Positions 50,874 through 59,775 of a DNA stretch of 64,000 bases are shown here, piece after piece. Every line of letters begins with the position of its first letter. The stretch's first letter is position 1. The notes below the pieces were generated by a model. The model searched no databases. It was given only the letters and a program-made list of their open reading frames with translations, and was not told the DNA's origin. The position numbers were made by a program, and so were the translations under genes. The DNA is from Clostridium disporicum (lineage in GTDB: Bacteria; Bacillota; Clostridia; Clostridiales; Clostridiaceae). Location of the stretch: assembly GCF_001405015.1 (NCBI RefSeq), contig NZ_CYZX01000017.1, forward strand, positions 11,622 to 75,621, read 5' to 3'.

Positions 50874-51996
50874 GAATAATTTATATATTTCAGTAGTAAA
50901 GAAAAAGGTTAATTTTATTTTAACCTTAGTAGCTCCTATTCTAATTTTATTGCTTATGGGTAAAATACTTAGCTTTGGTGGTGGAAATTCTTTGAATATT
51001 GGGATAGTAGATAATGATAATACAAAGACTACAGAAGCTTTAGTAGAATTTTTACAAGACACAAATTTTATTAATGTTATAAATATGGATGAAAATGATA
51101 TAAATAATAAGTTAGCAGAAAGAACTATATTCGGTGTTATATCTTTTAAAGAAGGATATGAAGAAGCATTATTTACTGGAAATGAAGATAAGATTTTAAT
51201 AACAACTACTGAGAATGATGTTGATATTAAAGATATTATTAGTGACATGCTGTACCCTGAAGTTGTAAATATTAGAAATTTAGCTAATGTATGTGAAAGT
51301 AAACAAGAGTATATAGAGGTTTTAGATAGTTATAAAAATGACGGAGAAGTTAAAATTGAGAGAAAACCACTTTCAGATTTGAGAGAAGATTACTTAAAAT
51401 CAAGTATATTTGTTGGTTTTATTATATTCTTTATGTTACTTAGAGGAAGTAGTGGATCATTACATTATTATGAAGAAAAAGATGAAAATGTATTTAATAG
51501 ACTTTTTATGGCACCAGTGGAATCATATCAGTACTATTTAGCTGACCTTTTAAGCAACTATTTAGTAGTTTTTATACAAGCTATTATAGGAATACTAGGA
51601 ATGAAGATTTTAGGTACTAACATTGGTGTTAGTAGTGGAATGCTATTGCTAATAATGGGTGTTGTTGGGCTAGTGTCAGTATCACTAGCTATATGTATTA
51701 GAGCTTTTTGTAATACCTATAGTGAGTTTAATATGATTTTTAATTTTTTAAATATTATTCTAATAATTGTTGGAGGATGTTTCGTACCATTAGATATAAT
51801 GCCAAAGTTGGTAAATAATATTTCATATTTGACACCAACTAGATGGGCAATGGAAGCAATAAGTGATTTACAATTAGGATTAGGATTTAAGGATATAGTA
51901 CCACATATATTCATTATTATATTATTTGCAGTAGTTTTCTTTGTTATTGGTTCATACAAAACAACAAAATCAGAAAAAGAGTTTTCTATAATTTAA
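50848..51996 (+). CDS. ABC-2 type permease
   Basis: 382 residues, same architecture as its neighbour: N-terminal membrane segment (VNFILTLVAPILILLLMGKI), a large outer loop, then five membrane segments with the TPTRWAMEAI motif near the end. The two permeases are paralogous and should form a heterodimer. AAGGAAG at 50832-50838 marks ATG 50848 rather than the upstream TTG at 50827. It overlaps the previous stop by 26 bp. Confidence 0.9.
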   Translation: MANVWILFKNNLYISVVKKKVNFILTLVAPILILLLMGKILSFGGGNSLNIGIVDNDNTKTTEALVEFLQDTNFINVINMDENDINNKLAERTIFGVISFKEGYEEALFTGNEDKILITTTENDVDIKDIISDMLYPEVVNIRNLANVCESKQEYIEVLDSYKNDGEVKIERKPLSDLREDYLKSSIFVGFIIFFMLLRGSSGSLHYYEEKDENVFNRLFMAPVESYQYYLADLLSNYLVVFIQAIIGILGMKILGTNIGVSSGMLLLIMGVVGLVSVSLAICIRAFCNTYSEFNMIFNFLNIILIIVGGCFVPLDIMPKLVNNISYLTPTRWAMEAISDLQLGLGFKDIVPHIFIIILFAVVFFVIGSYKTTKSEKEFSII

Positions 51997-52086
51997 ATAT
52001 TAAATACTTTATGTTTAACAAATTTAAATGAATATATGTATATAAATCTAAATCCATCTAAAGATCCTAATAGGAATTTTTTTATT

Positions 52087-52116
52087 AAAAGTCACAGGGG
52101 AATCTGTGACTTTTTT
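52087..52116 (+). terminator. Rho-independent terminator after ABC operon
   Basis: AAAAGTCACAG pairs with CTGTGACTTTT around GGGAAT, followed by a T run. Confidence 0.9.
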
Positions 52117-52189
52117 GTTGGATAAAAATACCGATACTAGGTTTTAATTAGATAAAAATATAATTTTTGAAAAAATAAATGAAAAAATC

Positions 52190-52218
52190 TTTACAACAGA
52201 ACATATGTTCTTTATAAT
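52190..52218 (+). promoter_or_regulatory. LexA (SOS)-controlled promoter
   Basis: -35 TTTACA (52190-52195) and -10 TATAAT (52213-52218) with a 17-bp spacer containing the perfect palindrome GAACATATGTTC (52199-52210), which fits the Firmicutes LexA box GAAC-N4-GTTC. LexA bound here would block the promoter until DNA damage. Confidence 0.88.
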
Positions 52219-52254
52219 TAAAAGTAGCATTTATTTATTAAGGGAGTGGTATAA

Positions 52255-53511
52255 ATGGATTCTTGTCCAGAGAGAATAATATTTCATATTGATGTTAATT
52301 CTGCATACTTATCTTGGACTGCAGTTAAACAATTGCAGTATGGCGAAAATGATATAGATATTAGAACTATACCTTCTATTATTGGTGGAGATGGAGAAAA
52401 TAGGCATGGAATAGTGTTGGCAAAATCAATACCAGCTAAAAAGTATAATATTCAAACAGGAGAATCAATAGCAGAATCTTTAAAAAAATGTCCTAACTTA
52501 AAGATATATCCCCCAGATTATAATTTGTATATGAGGTGTAGCAATGCTATGGTTGAGCTGTTAAAGGAATATACCCCAGTAATACAAAGATATTCAGTAG
52601 ATGAAGTATTTATGGATGTGAGTCATTTTAAAGATAAGTATATGGAAAAAGCTTATGAAATAAAACTTAGGATAAAGGAAGAGTTAGGATTTGCAGTAAA
52701 TATAGGTATTAGCCATAATAAATTACTTGCTAAAATGGCTAGTGACTTTAAAGAAAAGGACTCTGTTCACACCCTTTTTAAAAATGAGATTAAGGATAAA
52801 ATGTGGCCACTAAATATACGGGATTTGTTTATGGTTGGAAAAGTTACAGAAGCCAAGTTACTTAAGTTGAATATTAATACAATAGGAGAGCTTGCTCAAT
52901 ATAATCTAGAGTTTCTTAAACCTATTTTTAAAAGCTATGCAAGTGTAATTCATAATTATGCCAATGGCATTGAAAATTCAGAGGTTAGAGCTAGTAATTA
53001 TATGGAAGTTAAGGGGATAGGTAATTCAACTACTACTAGTAAAGATATATATACAAGAGAAGAAGCATTGAAAATATTATTATCATTAACAGAAACAGCA
53101 TCTATGAGATTAAGAAAAAATAATAGTATGTGTAGTTTAATTGCAGTATCAATAAAAACTAATGGATTTTTTAAGTTTTCACATCAAAGAACTTTGAATA
53201 ATATTACAGATTCAACAGAAGAAATATTTCATCAAGTTACTAGTGTTTTTGATGAAATGTGGAATAATCAACCTATTAGGCAATTAGGGGTACGCTTTAG
53301 TAATTTATGTAGCAATGAATTTTATCAAAGAACATTTTTTGATGATAAAAATATAGATAAGAAAAGATCTTTAGATAGGGCTATAGATAACATAAGAGAG
53401 CGATTTGGAGATAAAGCAGTATTTAGGTCTGTATTTATTAGTTCGGATATAAAACCTTTAAGTGGAGGTAATGGAGAAGACGATTACCCTATGATGGGAA
53501 GTATATTATAG
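52255..53511 (+). CDS. Y-family (UmuC/DinB-type) translesion DNA polymerase
   Basis: 418 residues. IIFHIDVNSAYLSW holds the first catalytic Asp, YSVDEVFMDVS the catalytic Asp-Glu pair, and the GISHNKLLAKMASDFKEKD palm motif and helix-hairpin-helix region (MVGKVTEAKLLKLNINTIGE) follow. The C-terminal little-finger domain is present; no clear beta-clamp peptide is read. It copies past DNA lesions with low fidelity. The LexA box in its promoter makes it an SOS gene. AGGGAG precedes the ATG. Confidence 0.93.
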   Translation: MDSCPERIIFHIDVNSAYLSWTAVKQLQYGENDIDIRTIPSIIGGDGENRHGIVLAKSIPAKKYNIQTGESIAESLKKCPNLKIYPPDYNLYMRCSNAMVELLKEYTPVIQRYSVDEVFMDVSHFKDKYMEKAYEIKLRIKEELGFAVNIGISHNKLLAKMASDFKEKDSVHTLFKNEIKDKMWPLNIRDLFMVGKVTEAKLLKLNINTIGELAQYNLEFLKPIFKSYASVIHNYANGIENSEVRASNYMEVKGIGNSTTTSKDIYTREEALKILLSLTETASMRLRKNNSMCSLIAVSIKTNGFFKFSHQRTLNNITDSTEEIFHQVTSVFDEMWNNQPIRQLGVRFSNLCSNEFYQRTFFDDKNIDKKRSLDRAIDNIRERFGDKAVFRSVFISSDIKPLSGGNGEDDYPMMGSIL

Positions 53512-53520
53512 GAGATGATT

Positions 53521-53784
53521 ATGGTGAAAGGATTAGCAAAAACTATACAGATGATAGCTTGGTTTGACGAAAACGGTAAGATAAATCCTATAAAGTTTAA
53601 ATACGAAGAAGAGAATGAAGGGACTAAGGTAATCTGTATAAATAATGTTTTGAATAGAAGTTTTGAAAAATTAGCAGGAAATCTTATGTGGAAATTTACT
53701 TGTACCAGTATTGTTGATGATACAGAATATATCTATAATATAAAATATGATTTAATAAATTGTAGATGGCTATTACTAAGTTAA
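53521..53784 (+). CDS. Small protein co-transcribed with the Y-family polymerase
   Basis: 87 residues. I do not recognise the family: one mixed alpha/beta domain (MIAWFDENGKINPIKFKYEE, then NRSFEKLAGNLMWKFTCTSI and a final YNIKYDLINCRWLLL). In Bacilli the equivalent place is often held by YolD, but the sequence is not YolD-like. TAGGAG at the end of the polymerase gene marks ATG 53521 as start, so translation is coupled and the gene is SOS-controlled. Confidence 0.75.
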   Translation: MVKGLAKTIQMIAWFDENGKINPIKFKYEEENEGTKVICINNVLNRSFEKLAGNLMWKFTCTSIVDDTEYIYNIKYDLINCRWLLLS

Positions 53785-53804
53785 TTAAAGGAGGTTATGA
53801 AAAA

Positions 53805-54101
53805 ATGAGATATTTTATAGTAGAGGGAACAATAATAAATGCGGATTTAATGAATGATAATATTATGAAAAAACATATGGAGTATTCACAAAAAGCAATG
53901 AATGAAGGATTAATATTAATGTCCGGTCTTAAAGAAGATATGAGTGGTGGATTATTTATTATGAAATCAGAGTCTATTGAAAAAGTAGATAACTATTTAT
54001 GTAATGAACCATTAAAAGTTAATGGAATACAGGAGTACAAGATAGTAGAGTTTTCGCCACATTATTTTAATCAATCTCCTAATGACTGGTTTAATAAATA
54101 A
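53805..54101 (+). CDS. YciI-like protein
   Basis: 98 residues with a ferredoxin-like fold: FIVEGTIINADLMND, KAMNEGLILMSGLKEDMSGG and the strand-helix GGLFIMKSESIEKVDNYLCN-EPLKVNG resemble YciI-family proteins, some of which have a catalytic His-Asp pair; the usual His is only partly conserved here. AAAGGAGG at 53787-53794 selects ATG 53805 rather than the earlier ATG at 53766. Third gene behind the LexA promoter if there is no terminator between; none is seen. Confidence 0.75.
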   Translation: MRYFIVEGTIINADLMNDNIMKKHMEYSQKAMNEGLILMSGLKEDMSGGLFIMKSESIEKVDNYLCNEPLKVNGIQEYKIVEFSPHYFNQSPNDWFNK

Positions 54102-54166
54102 TTAAAAAACTATAAACATATATATTAATTAGAAATAAGAAGTTTCAAAATTATTAATGTATATAA

Positions 54167-54195
54167 TTGACAGGTAATATTTAAAGTTATATAAT
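54167..54195 (+). promoter_or_regulatory. Strong promoter for the T-box/metG transcript
   Basis: TTGACA (54167-54172) and TATAAT (54190-54195) with a 17-bp spacer, both consensus-perfect, just before the T-box leader. Confidence 0.88.
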
Positions 54196-54199
54196 TATG

Positions 54200-54502
54200 A
54201 CAAATAAAGGCTATGAAGAGAAGAGTAGTTATGAAGTAATATACAGAGAGTTTCCGTTTGGTGGAAGGAAATTATGAAATCATAATGAAACAAGGCTTGG
54301 AGCTGCATATGGGATCTTATAAAATTGTTTATAAGTGATAATATGACGTTTGTTCACGTTACAGAACTAGAGTATGATTTGACCTTTTAGGAAGATGGTG
54401 TACTTGATGAGATTAAAATGGTGACATTTTAAGAATAAAGGGTGGTACCGCGAAATTGAACTTTCGCCCCTGTGGAATTTACGTTCTACAGGGGCTTTTT
54501 TG
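54200..54502 (+). ncRNA. T-box leader (methionine class)
   Basis: A ~300-nt leader with the conserved T-box sequence AAAGGGTGGTACCGCG (54438-54453), which pairs with uncharged tRNA acceptor ends, followed by the terminator GCCCCTGTGGAA/TTCTACAGGGGC plus T run (54466-54502). Upstream lies a long stem I with AGAG and purine-rich loops. An ATG near 54305-54315 could be the Met specifier, consistent with the MetRS gene downstream; the exact codon cannot be fixed by eye. Uncharged tRNA-Met would allow read-through. Confidence 0.9.
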
Positions 54503-54564
54503 ACGTTAAAAATACTATACTCGAATAACTTATAAAATTTAGAAATCTTAAAGGAGAGATTATT

Positions 54565-56532
54565 ATGATAAGTAAAAGATTAGATAGAAATGAAAGACCA
54601 ATATTTCCTAAAAAAGCTGTTATTACTGCTGGAATGCCATATGGAAATAAAAATCTTCATTTTGGTCATGTAGGAGGAATGTTTGTCCATGCAGACATAT
54701 TTGCAAGATTTTTAAGAGATAGAATAGGAAAAGAAAATGTAATCTTTATATCAGGTACAGATTGCTATGGTTCTCCAATTCTTGAAAGCTATAGAAAATT
54801 AAAAGAAGAAGGCTACGAAAATACTATAGAAGATTATGTTAGAGGAAATCATTTAAGTCAAAAGAAAACCTTAGAAGACTACAATATTAGTCTAAATATT
54901 TTTGGTGCTTCGGCTCTTGGAAGAACAGGAGAAATTCATGAGGAAGTATCAGAATATATCTTTAACACTTTATTTGAGAATGGATATATAAAAAAGATGT
55001 CAGCATTGCAATTTTATGATGAAGAAAAGAAAACTTTTCTTAATGGAAGACAAGTAGTTGGTAAATGTCCAATTGCTGGGTGTAACTCTGATAAAGCCTA
55101 TGCGGAAGAATGTTCATTAGGACATCAATATATGGCATCGGAATTAATTAATCCAATTAGCACGTTGTCAGGTAAAAAACCAGTACTAAAAAGTGTAGAT
55201 AATTGGTATTTTACTTTAGATGATTCAATGGATGTTATGCAAGAGCTTAATGAGTTTTTAAAGAAAAATACTAATAGAAGAAAATATGAAATAAAAGCTA
55301 TAGAAGAATTTTTAAAGAAACCAGTGATTTATGTTCCTAGAAAATATATTGACAATTTAGCCGAACTGGAAGCTAAATTCCCAAATCATGAAACTATTGA
55401 TGAAGAGAAAAAGTCATCAATAACTTTTGTTTTTGAACATTTAGAAGATAGAGATAGAGCTAAGGAAGTATTGGAAAGTTTAAGTATTAACTACACTAGT
55501 GGTAAGACTTTAGTACCTTTTAGATTATCAGGGAATATTTCATGGGGAGTAAAGGTTCCAGATAGAGATGATTTAAAGAATTTAACATTCTGGGTGTGGC
55601 CTGAATCTTTATGGGCGCCAATATCATTTTTAAAAACTTACTTAGAATCAAAAGGTAAGGATGCAGAAGAATGGCGTAATTGGTGGGAATCAGATGATTC
55701 AATGGTTTATCAATTTATAGGTGAAGATAATATTTATTTTTACTCTATTGCAGAAATGGCAATGTTTATAGGTTTAAAAATAGCCAAAGGAGAAAGTGTG
55801 GATGTTACTAAAGTAAATCTACCACATATAGTTGCTAATAAGCATATTTTATTTATGGATAAAAAAGCAAGTAGTAGTTCGGAAATAAAGCCTCCAATGG
55901 CAGATGAATTATTAAAATATTATACTAAAGATCAATTACGTATGCACTTTATGAGTTTAGGCTTATCATCAAAGAGTGTTGGATTTAAACCACAAGTTTA
56001 TATGAAGGAAGAGGAAAAAGTAGGAACGGATCCAGTATTAAAAGAAGGAAACCTTTTAACAAACGTATTTAATAGACTTATTCGTTCATGCTTCTATACA
56101 TTGCAAAGCTTAAATGAAGATATACCTACTGAAGAAGTAAGTATAAAAATAAAAGAAATAACAGAGAAGGCAGTTTTTGAATACGAAAGACATATGTACA
56201 ATCAAGATTTTCATAGAATAGCATATGTTTTAGACGAATATATAAGAGAAATAAATAAGTATTGGACTAACAATATAAAAAATGATGAATTAAAAAGACA
56301 AGTAGTTTCAGATTGCTTCTATGCTTGTAAAGTTATAGCTATGCTAATACATCCAATAGCTCCAGAAGGATGTGAAATGTTTAAGGATTATCTAAATATT
56401 GGTGATGAAATATGGAATTGGGATAATATATTTGAACCTATTAATTTCTATTTTAAAGATAGTGAAAATCACAAATTTAAATTCCTAGAACCAAAAGTAG
56501 ATTTCTTTAAGAAAATGGATTATCAATATTAA
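54565..56532 (+). CDS. metG: Methionyl-tRNA synthetase-like protein, divergent paralogue
   Basis: 655 residues, class I aaRS of the MetRS type. N-terminal AGMPYGNKNLHFGHVGG has HFGH (32-35) for HIGH. A zinc knuckle follows as Cys168-x4-Cys173-x9-Cys183-x3-His187, where normal MetRS has four Cys. The region WVWPESLWAPISF replaces the usual WFDAxxxY, and MDKKASSSSE (431-440) stands where KMSKS is expected, so the signature is degenerate. An anticodon-binding helical domain follows; there is no C-terminal tRNA-binding (OB) domain. The T-box leader argues that it serves methionine supply. It may be a second MetRS, for instance an inhibitor-tolerant one, or have drifted in function. Confidence 0.8.
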   Translation: MISKRLDRNERPIFPKKAVITAGMPYGNKNLHFGHVGGMFVHADIFARFLRDRIGKENVIFISGTDCYGSPILESYRKLKEEGYENTIEDYVRGNHLSQKKTLEDYNISLNIFGASALGRTGEIHEEVSEYIFNTLFENGYIKKMSALQFYDEEKKTFLNGRQVVGKCPIAGCNSDKAYAEECSLGHQYMASELINPISTLSGKKPVLKSVDNWYFTLDDSMDVMQELNEFLKKNTNRRKYEIKAIEEFLKKPVIYVPRKYIDNLAELEAKFPNHETIDEEKKSSITFVFEHLEDRDRAKEVLESLSINYTSGKTLVPFRLSGNISWGVKVPDRDDLKNLTFWVWPESLWAPISFLKTYLESKGKDAEEWRNWWESDDSMVYQFIGEDNIYFYSIAEMAMFIGLKIAKGESVDVTKVNLPHIVANKHILFMDKKASSSSEIKPPMADELLKYYTKDQLRMHFMSLGLSSKSVGFKPQVYMKEEEKVGTDPVLKEGNLLTNVFNRLIRSCFYTLQSLNEDIPTEEVSIKIKEITEKAVFEYERHMYNQDFHRIAYVLDEYIREINKYWTNNIKNDELKRQVVSDCFYACKVIAMLIHPIAPEGCEMFKDYLNIGDEIWNWDNIFEPINFYFKDSENHKFKFLEPKVDFFKKMDYQY

Positions 56533-56588
56533 AAATTATGTTTTAGAATGTTAATATATTTTTCTGTTAATTTCCATTAGAGTAAAGT

Positions 56589-56637
56589 GTTGATATGTTA
56601 TACTTACACAGATAAATATTAAGTATAATATATCAAC
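56589..56637. repeat. Long inverted repeat between convergent genes
   Basis: GTTGATAT.TTATACTTA pairs with TAAGTATAA.ATATCAAC around a 13-nt loop. No T run on either strand, so it may be an RNA-stabilising or weak terminating hairpin between metG and hxlR. Confidence 0.6.
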
Positions 56638-56655
56638 AGTATCTAATAAAGAAAG

Positions 56656-56982
56656 TTATTTATAATTAGCTTGATAGTTTTTTCCCCAAGCTTCCATTAC
56701 ATTAATAACAGGTCTTAATGAGTTTCCAAGAGCACTTAAACTATATTCAACTCTAGGGGGTACTTCAGGATATGCAGTTCTGATTACAATACCATCTTCA
56801 ACCATAGACTTTAAAGATTGAGTTAATACTTTTTGGCTAATTTCTGGTATACTTTTTTGAAAATCACTATATCGTCTAGTATCAGCTAAAAGATCTCTTA
56901 ATATTAATAGCTTCCATTTACTATCTATAAGTCTAACAGTTGTTGCAACTGGACAAAGGGGTAGTTCTTTTTTTGTCTTCAT
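56656..56982 (-). CDS. HxlR family transcriptional regulator
   Basis: 108 residues. The N-terminal Cys in LCPVATTVRLIDSKWKLLIL (the redox or aldehyde-sensing Cys of the HxlR/YodB group), the winged helix SDFQKSIPEISQKVLTQSLK and the wing PPRVEYSLSALG are clear. GGAGG upstream fits ATG 56982 rather than the longer frame to 57015. Divergent from a nitroreductase gene it probably controls, as for YodB/azoreductase-type pairs sensing quinones or diamide (inference). Confidence 0.92.
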   Translation of the reverse strand: MKTKKELPLCPVATTVRLIDSKWKLLILRDLLADTRRYSDFQKSIPEISQKVLTQSLKSMVEDGIVIRTAYPEVPPRVEYSLSALGNSLRPVINVMEAWGKNYQANYK

Positions 56983-57151
56983 AAAATTTTTCCTCCAAAG
57001 TAAGTAAAATATCAATTCATACCAAAAGGTGCGTAGCGAACATAAAAGTGCCTACTTTCCAAGCTTTTACACCTAATGATATTATAATGACAGTTAAGAA
57101 TGCATGCAACTATTAATGAATTTATGATTTAAATATAGGGAGAAGATAAAA
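56983..57151. promoter_or_regulatory. Divergent hxlR / nitroreductase promoter region
   Basis: Contains two related elements, AAAAGGTGCGTA (57025-57036) and AAAAGTGCCTA (57044-57054), with their GTGC cores 19 bp apart, placed where a repressor would cover the hxlR promoter. A TATAAT-like ATTATAAT is near 57081-57088. Confidence 0.4.
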
Positions 57152-57745
57152 GTGAATGAAGTAATTAAATGTATAAAGGAAAGACGTTCAATTCGTAAAT
57201 ATTTAAAGAAGCAAATAGAAGAAGATAGACTAGACGAAATTTTAGAAGCTGGTATTTATGCTCCTAATGCAGGTGGGAGACAATCGGCATTAGTTGTAGT
57301 ATCACAAAATGAAGAAGTTAATGAAAGACTTGGAAAGATTAATCGTGGAGCTTTTTATGAAAGTGTTCCGAAGAATGCAAAATTAGGAGTATCTAAAGAC
57401 CAACCTAGTATTGCAGATGATAGAAATATAAAAAGTGCTTTTTATGGAGCACCAACAGTTATAACATTATTCGCACCTAATAACTATCTATACACATATG
57501 CTGACTGTGCTGTTGTAGCACAAAATATTATGATATCAGCACATTCATTAGGAATTGGATCTTGTATGGTTGGACGAGCTGATAAAACTTTTGAGGGTGA
57601 GTATGGGAATGATATTCTGAAAGAGTGGGGAGTAGAAGAGGGATATATTCCAACATATCATATTGCTCTTGGATATTATGAGTGTGAATTACCACAGGGG
57701 AAGGAGAGAAAAGAAGGGAGAATAAAGAAAATCTTAAATAAATAA
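57152..57745 (+). CDS. Nitroreductase family protein
   Basis: 197 residues. FMN-binding IKERRSIRKYLKKQIEEDRL at the start, EAGIYAPNAGGRQSALVVV, and the late GIGSCMVGRADKTF are typical of the nitroreductase superfamily. It should reduce nitro groups, quinones or similar electron acceptors with NAD(P)H. Start is GTG with GGGAGAAG upstream. Divergent HxlR regulator next door. Confidence 0.92.
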   Translation: MNEVIKCIKERRSIRKYLKKQIEEDRLDEILEAGIYAPNAGGRQSALVVVSQNEEVNERLGKINRGAFYESVPKNAKLGVSKDQPSIADDRNIKSAFYGAPTVITLFAPNNYLYTYADCAVVAQNIMISAHSLGIGSCMVGRADKTFEGEYGNDILKEWGVEEGYIPTYHIALGYYECELPQGKERKEGRIKKILNK

Positions 57746-57756
57746 GAAAATTTAAA

Positions 57757-57794
57757 AAGAGAGTAACAAAGTTATATTTTAGTTACTCTCCTTT
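57757..57794 (+). terminator. Terminator after nitroreductase gene
   Basis: GAGAGTAAC (57759-57767) pairs with GTTACTCTC (57782-57790), then CTTTAATT. Confidence 0.75.
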
Positions 57795-57878
57795 AATTAT
57801 AATAAACGAAGTTATTACTAACACAAGCTGTCTATTATTTTTAAAAATAGGCTATAATTTTCAGTTATTAGATAATAA

Positions 57879-58985
57879 CTATTCTAAAGTTCTTCTAGGA
57901 ATTCTAAGCTTAATTTCATTTTCAATTTGTGAAAGCATTTTAGAATCCTTAGGATCTACAAATAGACATGTATAACCTTCATTTCCAGCTCTTCCGGTCC
58001 TACCAATACGATGAATATAAGTTTCAACAGATTCAGGAATATCATAATTATAAATATGACTAGCCCCACTAATATCTAATCCACGAGAGGCTACATCAGT
58101 TGCAATTAAATATTGTATATCAGCATTTTTAAAAGATTTCATTATTCTTTCTCTTTTAGATTGTTGGATATCGCTATGAATTACCTTGCAGTTATATCCA
58201 CGTCTATGCATAACAATTTCAAGCTCATCAGCTCTTCTTTTTGTTCTGCAGAATATTATGGCCATAAAAGGATTATCTTGATCTAAAACTTTGCATAAAG
58301 TTTCTCTTTTTTCTCTATCAATTGTTTCAACAACTTCTTGTTTAATATTAGTTAAAGTTACTTCCTCCTTTTTTACAGTTACAAGTACAGGGTCTTGCAT
58401 ATATCTATAAGCAAGTTTTTTTACAGAAGCATTCATAGTAGCAGAGAAGCATAAAGTTTGCTTCTTTTTAGGAGTTTCTTTCATTATAGTATCAATTTCA
58501 TTTCTAAATCCCATTAAAAGTATTTGGTCAGCTTCATCTAATACTATAGTTTTTAAAGTACTTAAATTTACAGTTTTTCTTTTAAGATGATCTAAAAGTC
58601 TTCCAGGAGTTGCAATTATAAGCCTTATATTTCCTTTTAACTTTTTCATTTGGGACCCAATATCTTTACCACCATACATAGATAAAACACCTATATCCTT
58701 AGCAAGACTTAATTTATTTGCCTCTTCAGTTATTTGAATTGCAAGTTCTCTTGTAGGAGAGATTATTAAAGCTTGAATGCCATTAGAAGTTAATGATATA
58801 TTTTCAAATATAGGTAATAAAAAGGCTAAGGTCTTTCCAGTACCTGTTTGAGCTTCAGCTATAACATCTTTTTTATTTAAAATATGTATTATACTATCCT
58901 GTTGAATTGGTGTTGGAGTTTTAATTCCAGATTTCTTTAATATATTTTCTATATCGTTACTAATTCCTAAATCTTTAAAGTTCAT
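57879..58985 (-). CDS. DEAD-box ATP-dependent RNA helicase
   Basis: 368 residues, a core-only helicase. All motifs are visible in order: Q motif GIKTPTPIQQ, I AQTGTGKT, Ia PTRELA, Ib TPGR, II DEAD, III SAT, IV IIFCRTKR, V ATDVASRGLD and VI HRIGRTGR. The chain ends shortly after motif VI with no C-terminal RNA-binding extension, so it is shorter than CshA/DbpA. It likely remodels RNA or ribosome precursors. GGAAGG upstream supports ATG 58985. Confidence 0.95.
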   Translation of the reverse strand: MNFKDLGISNDIENILKKSGIKTPTPIQQDSIIHILNKKDVIAEAQTGTGKTLAFLLPIFENISLTSNGIQALIISPTRELAIQITEEANKLSLAKDIGVLSMYGGKDIGSQMKKLKGNIRLIIATPGRLLDHLKRKTVNLSTLKTIVLDEADQILLMGFRNEIDTIMKETPKKKQTLCFSATMNASVKKLAYRYMQDPVLVTVKKEEVTLTNIKQEVVETIDREKRETLCKVLDQDNPFMAIIFCRTKRRADELEIVMHRRGYNCKVIHSDIQQSKRERIMKSFKNADIQYLIATDVASRGLDISGASHIYNYDIPESVETYIHRIGRTGRAGNEGYTCLFVDPKDSKMLSQIENEIKLRIPRRTLE

Positions 58986-59118
58986 ATTATTATACCTTCC
59001 GTTTTTCTTAAGTTTCATATCATTATAACATATTAACGTAAAATATATGTAAAGATAGATTATTTATTAATCCGCAATAAAAAAATTTATTTATGACATT
59101 ATTCACTAGTTACTGAAA

Positions 59119-59163
59119 AAATTAAAGAAAGAAACTAATATGTTTAGCTTCTTTCTTTAATTT
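59119..59163 (-). terminator. Terminator after the Cys-rich protein gene
   Basis: A perfect 15-bp inverted repeat AAATTAAAGAAAGAA (59119-59133) and TTCTTTCTTTAATTT (59149-59163); read on the minus strand it ends in a T run. Confidence 0.8.
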
Positions 59164-59193
59164 AATAATAACCTTATAATTTAATATAATTAG

Positions 59194-59775
59194 TTATCTT
59201 GTACATTTAGCACAATTTGAAACTTTTAAAGTGTTAAGTGCTTCATCGATTGGGGTAGCTTGAAAATATAAACCATTAGTTGTTGATGGGTATGCGGCAT
59301 TTACTTGTGCATTTCTTTGTAATGCACAATAAAGATTTGCTAGATTTACTCTTGAATTCCTTGTTGAAGTTACCTTGAAAATTGCGTCGTCTAGATAGCT
59401 AATATCAAGGGTTGATAATATAGATTTAGCAACTTGAATATCTGTAAGTTTTTGACAATTATCAGAACCAACAACAAATCTAAATACTGAACAGTGATCA
59501 CATATTGCTTGAATTTCAAAACCATCAATTTTAATTTTTTGATTACAAAGTTCTTGTAAAACATTACAAATAGTTTGTGGTGATTCTTTTATGATTAGTT
59601 CAGTTCTTAAATCAACATCAAAATTAGAATTGTTAGTACAATCGCTAGCAAAGTTAGTATTTAATATATCTTCACACCTGTTACACTCATCGTCAAAGTT
59701 GTCATAAGATGAAAAGTCAGAGAAATCTGAACAACCACAACAATCATCATCTAAAATATTACTATAATCAACCAT
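59194..59775 (-). CDS. Cysteine-rich hypothetical protein
   Basis: 193 residues with about 14 Cys, many in pairs (DDCCGC at 11-16, ECNRC, AICDHC, NCAKC at the end). The first ~45 residues are Asp/Ser/Cys-rich and likely disordered. The rest forms one domain of strand-helix repeats (DLRTELIIKESPQTICNVLQ ... VAKSILSTLDISYLDDAIFK). No signal peptide or membrane segment. I do not recognise the family. The Cys pattern could bind metals or form the disulfide network of a spore-coat or storage protein (inference). AGGAGG precedes the ATG. Confidence 0.7.
   Translation of the reverse strand: MVDYSNILDDDCCGCSDFSDFSSYDNFDDECNRCEDILNTNFASDCTNNSNFDVDLRTELIIKESPQTICNVLQELCNQKIKIDGFEIQAICDHCSVFRFVVGSDNCQKLTDIQVAKSILSTLDISYLDDAIFKVTSTRNSRVNLANLYCALQRNAQVNAAYPSTTNGLYFQATPIDEALNTLKVSNCAKCTR

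Noticed and set aside
57863..57880. AGTTATTA/TAATAACT at the end of the helicase gene
   Set aside because: The two-base loop cannot form a good RNA hairpin and no T run follows on the minus strand.
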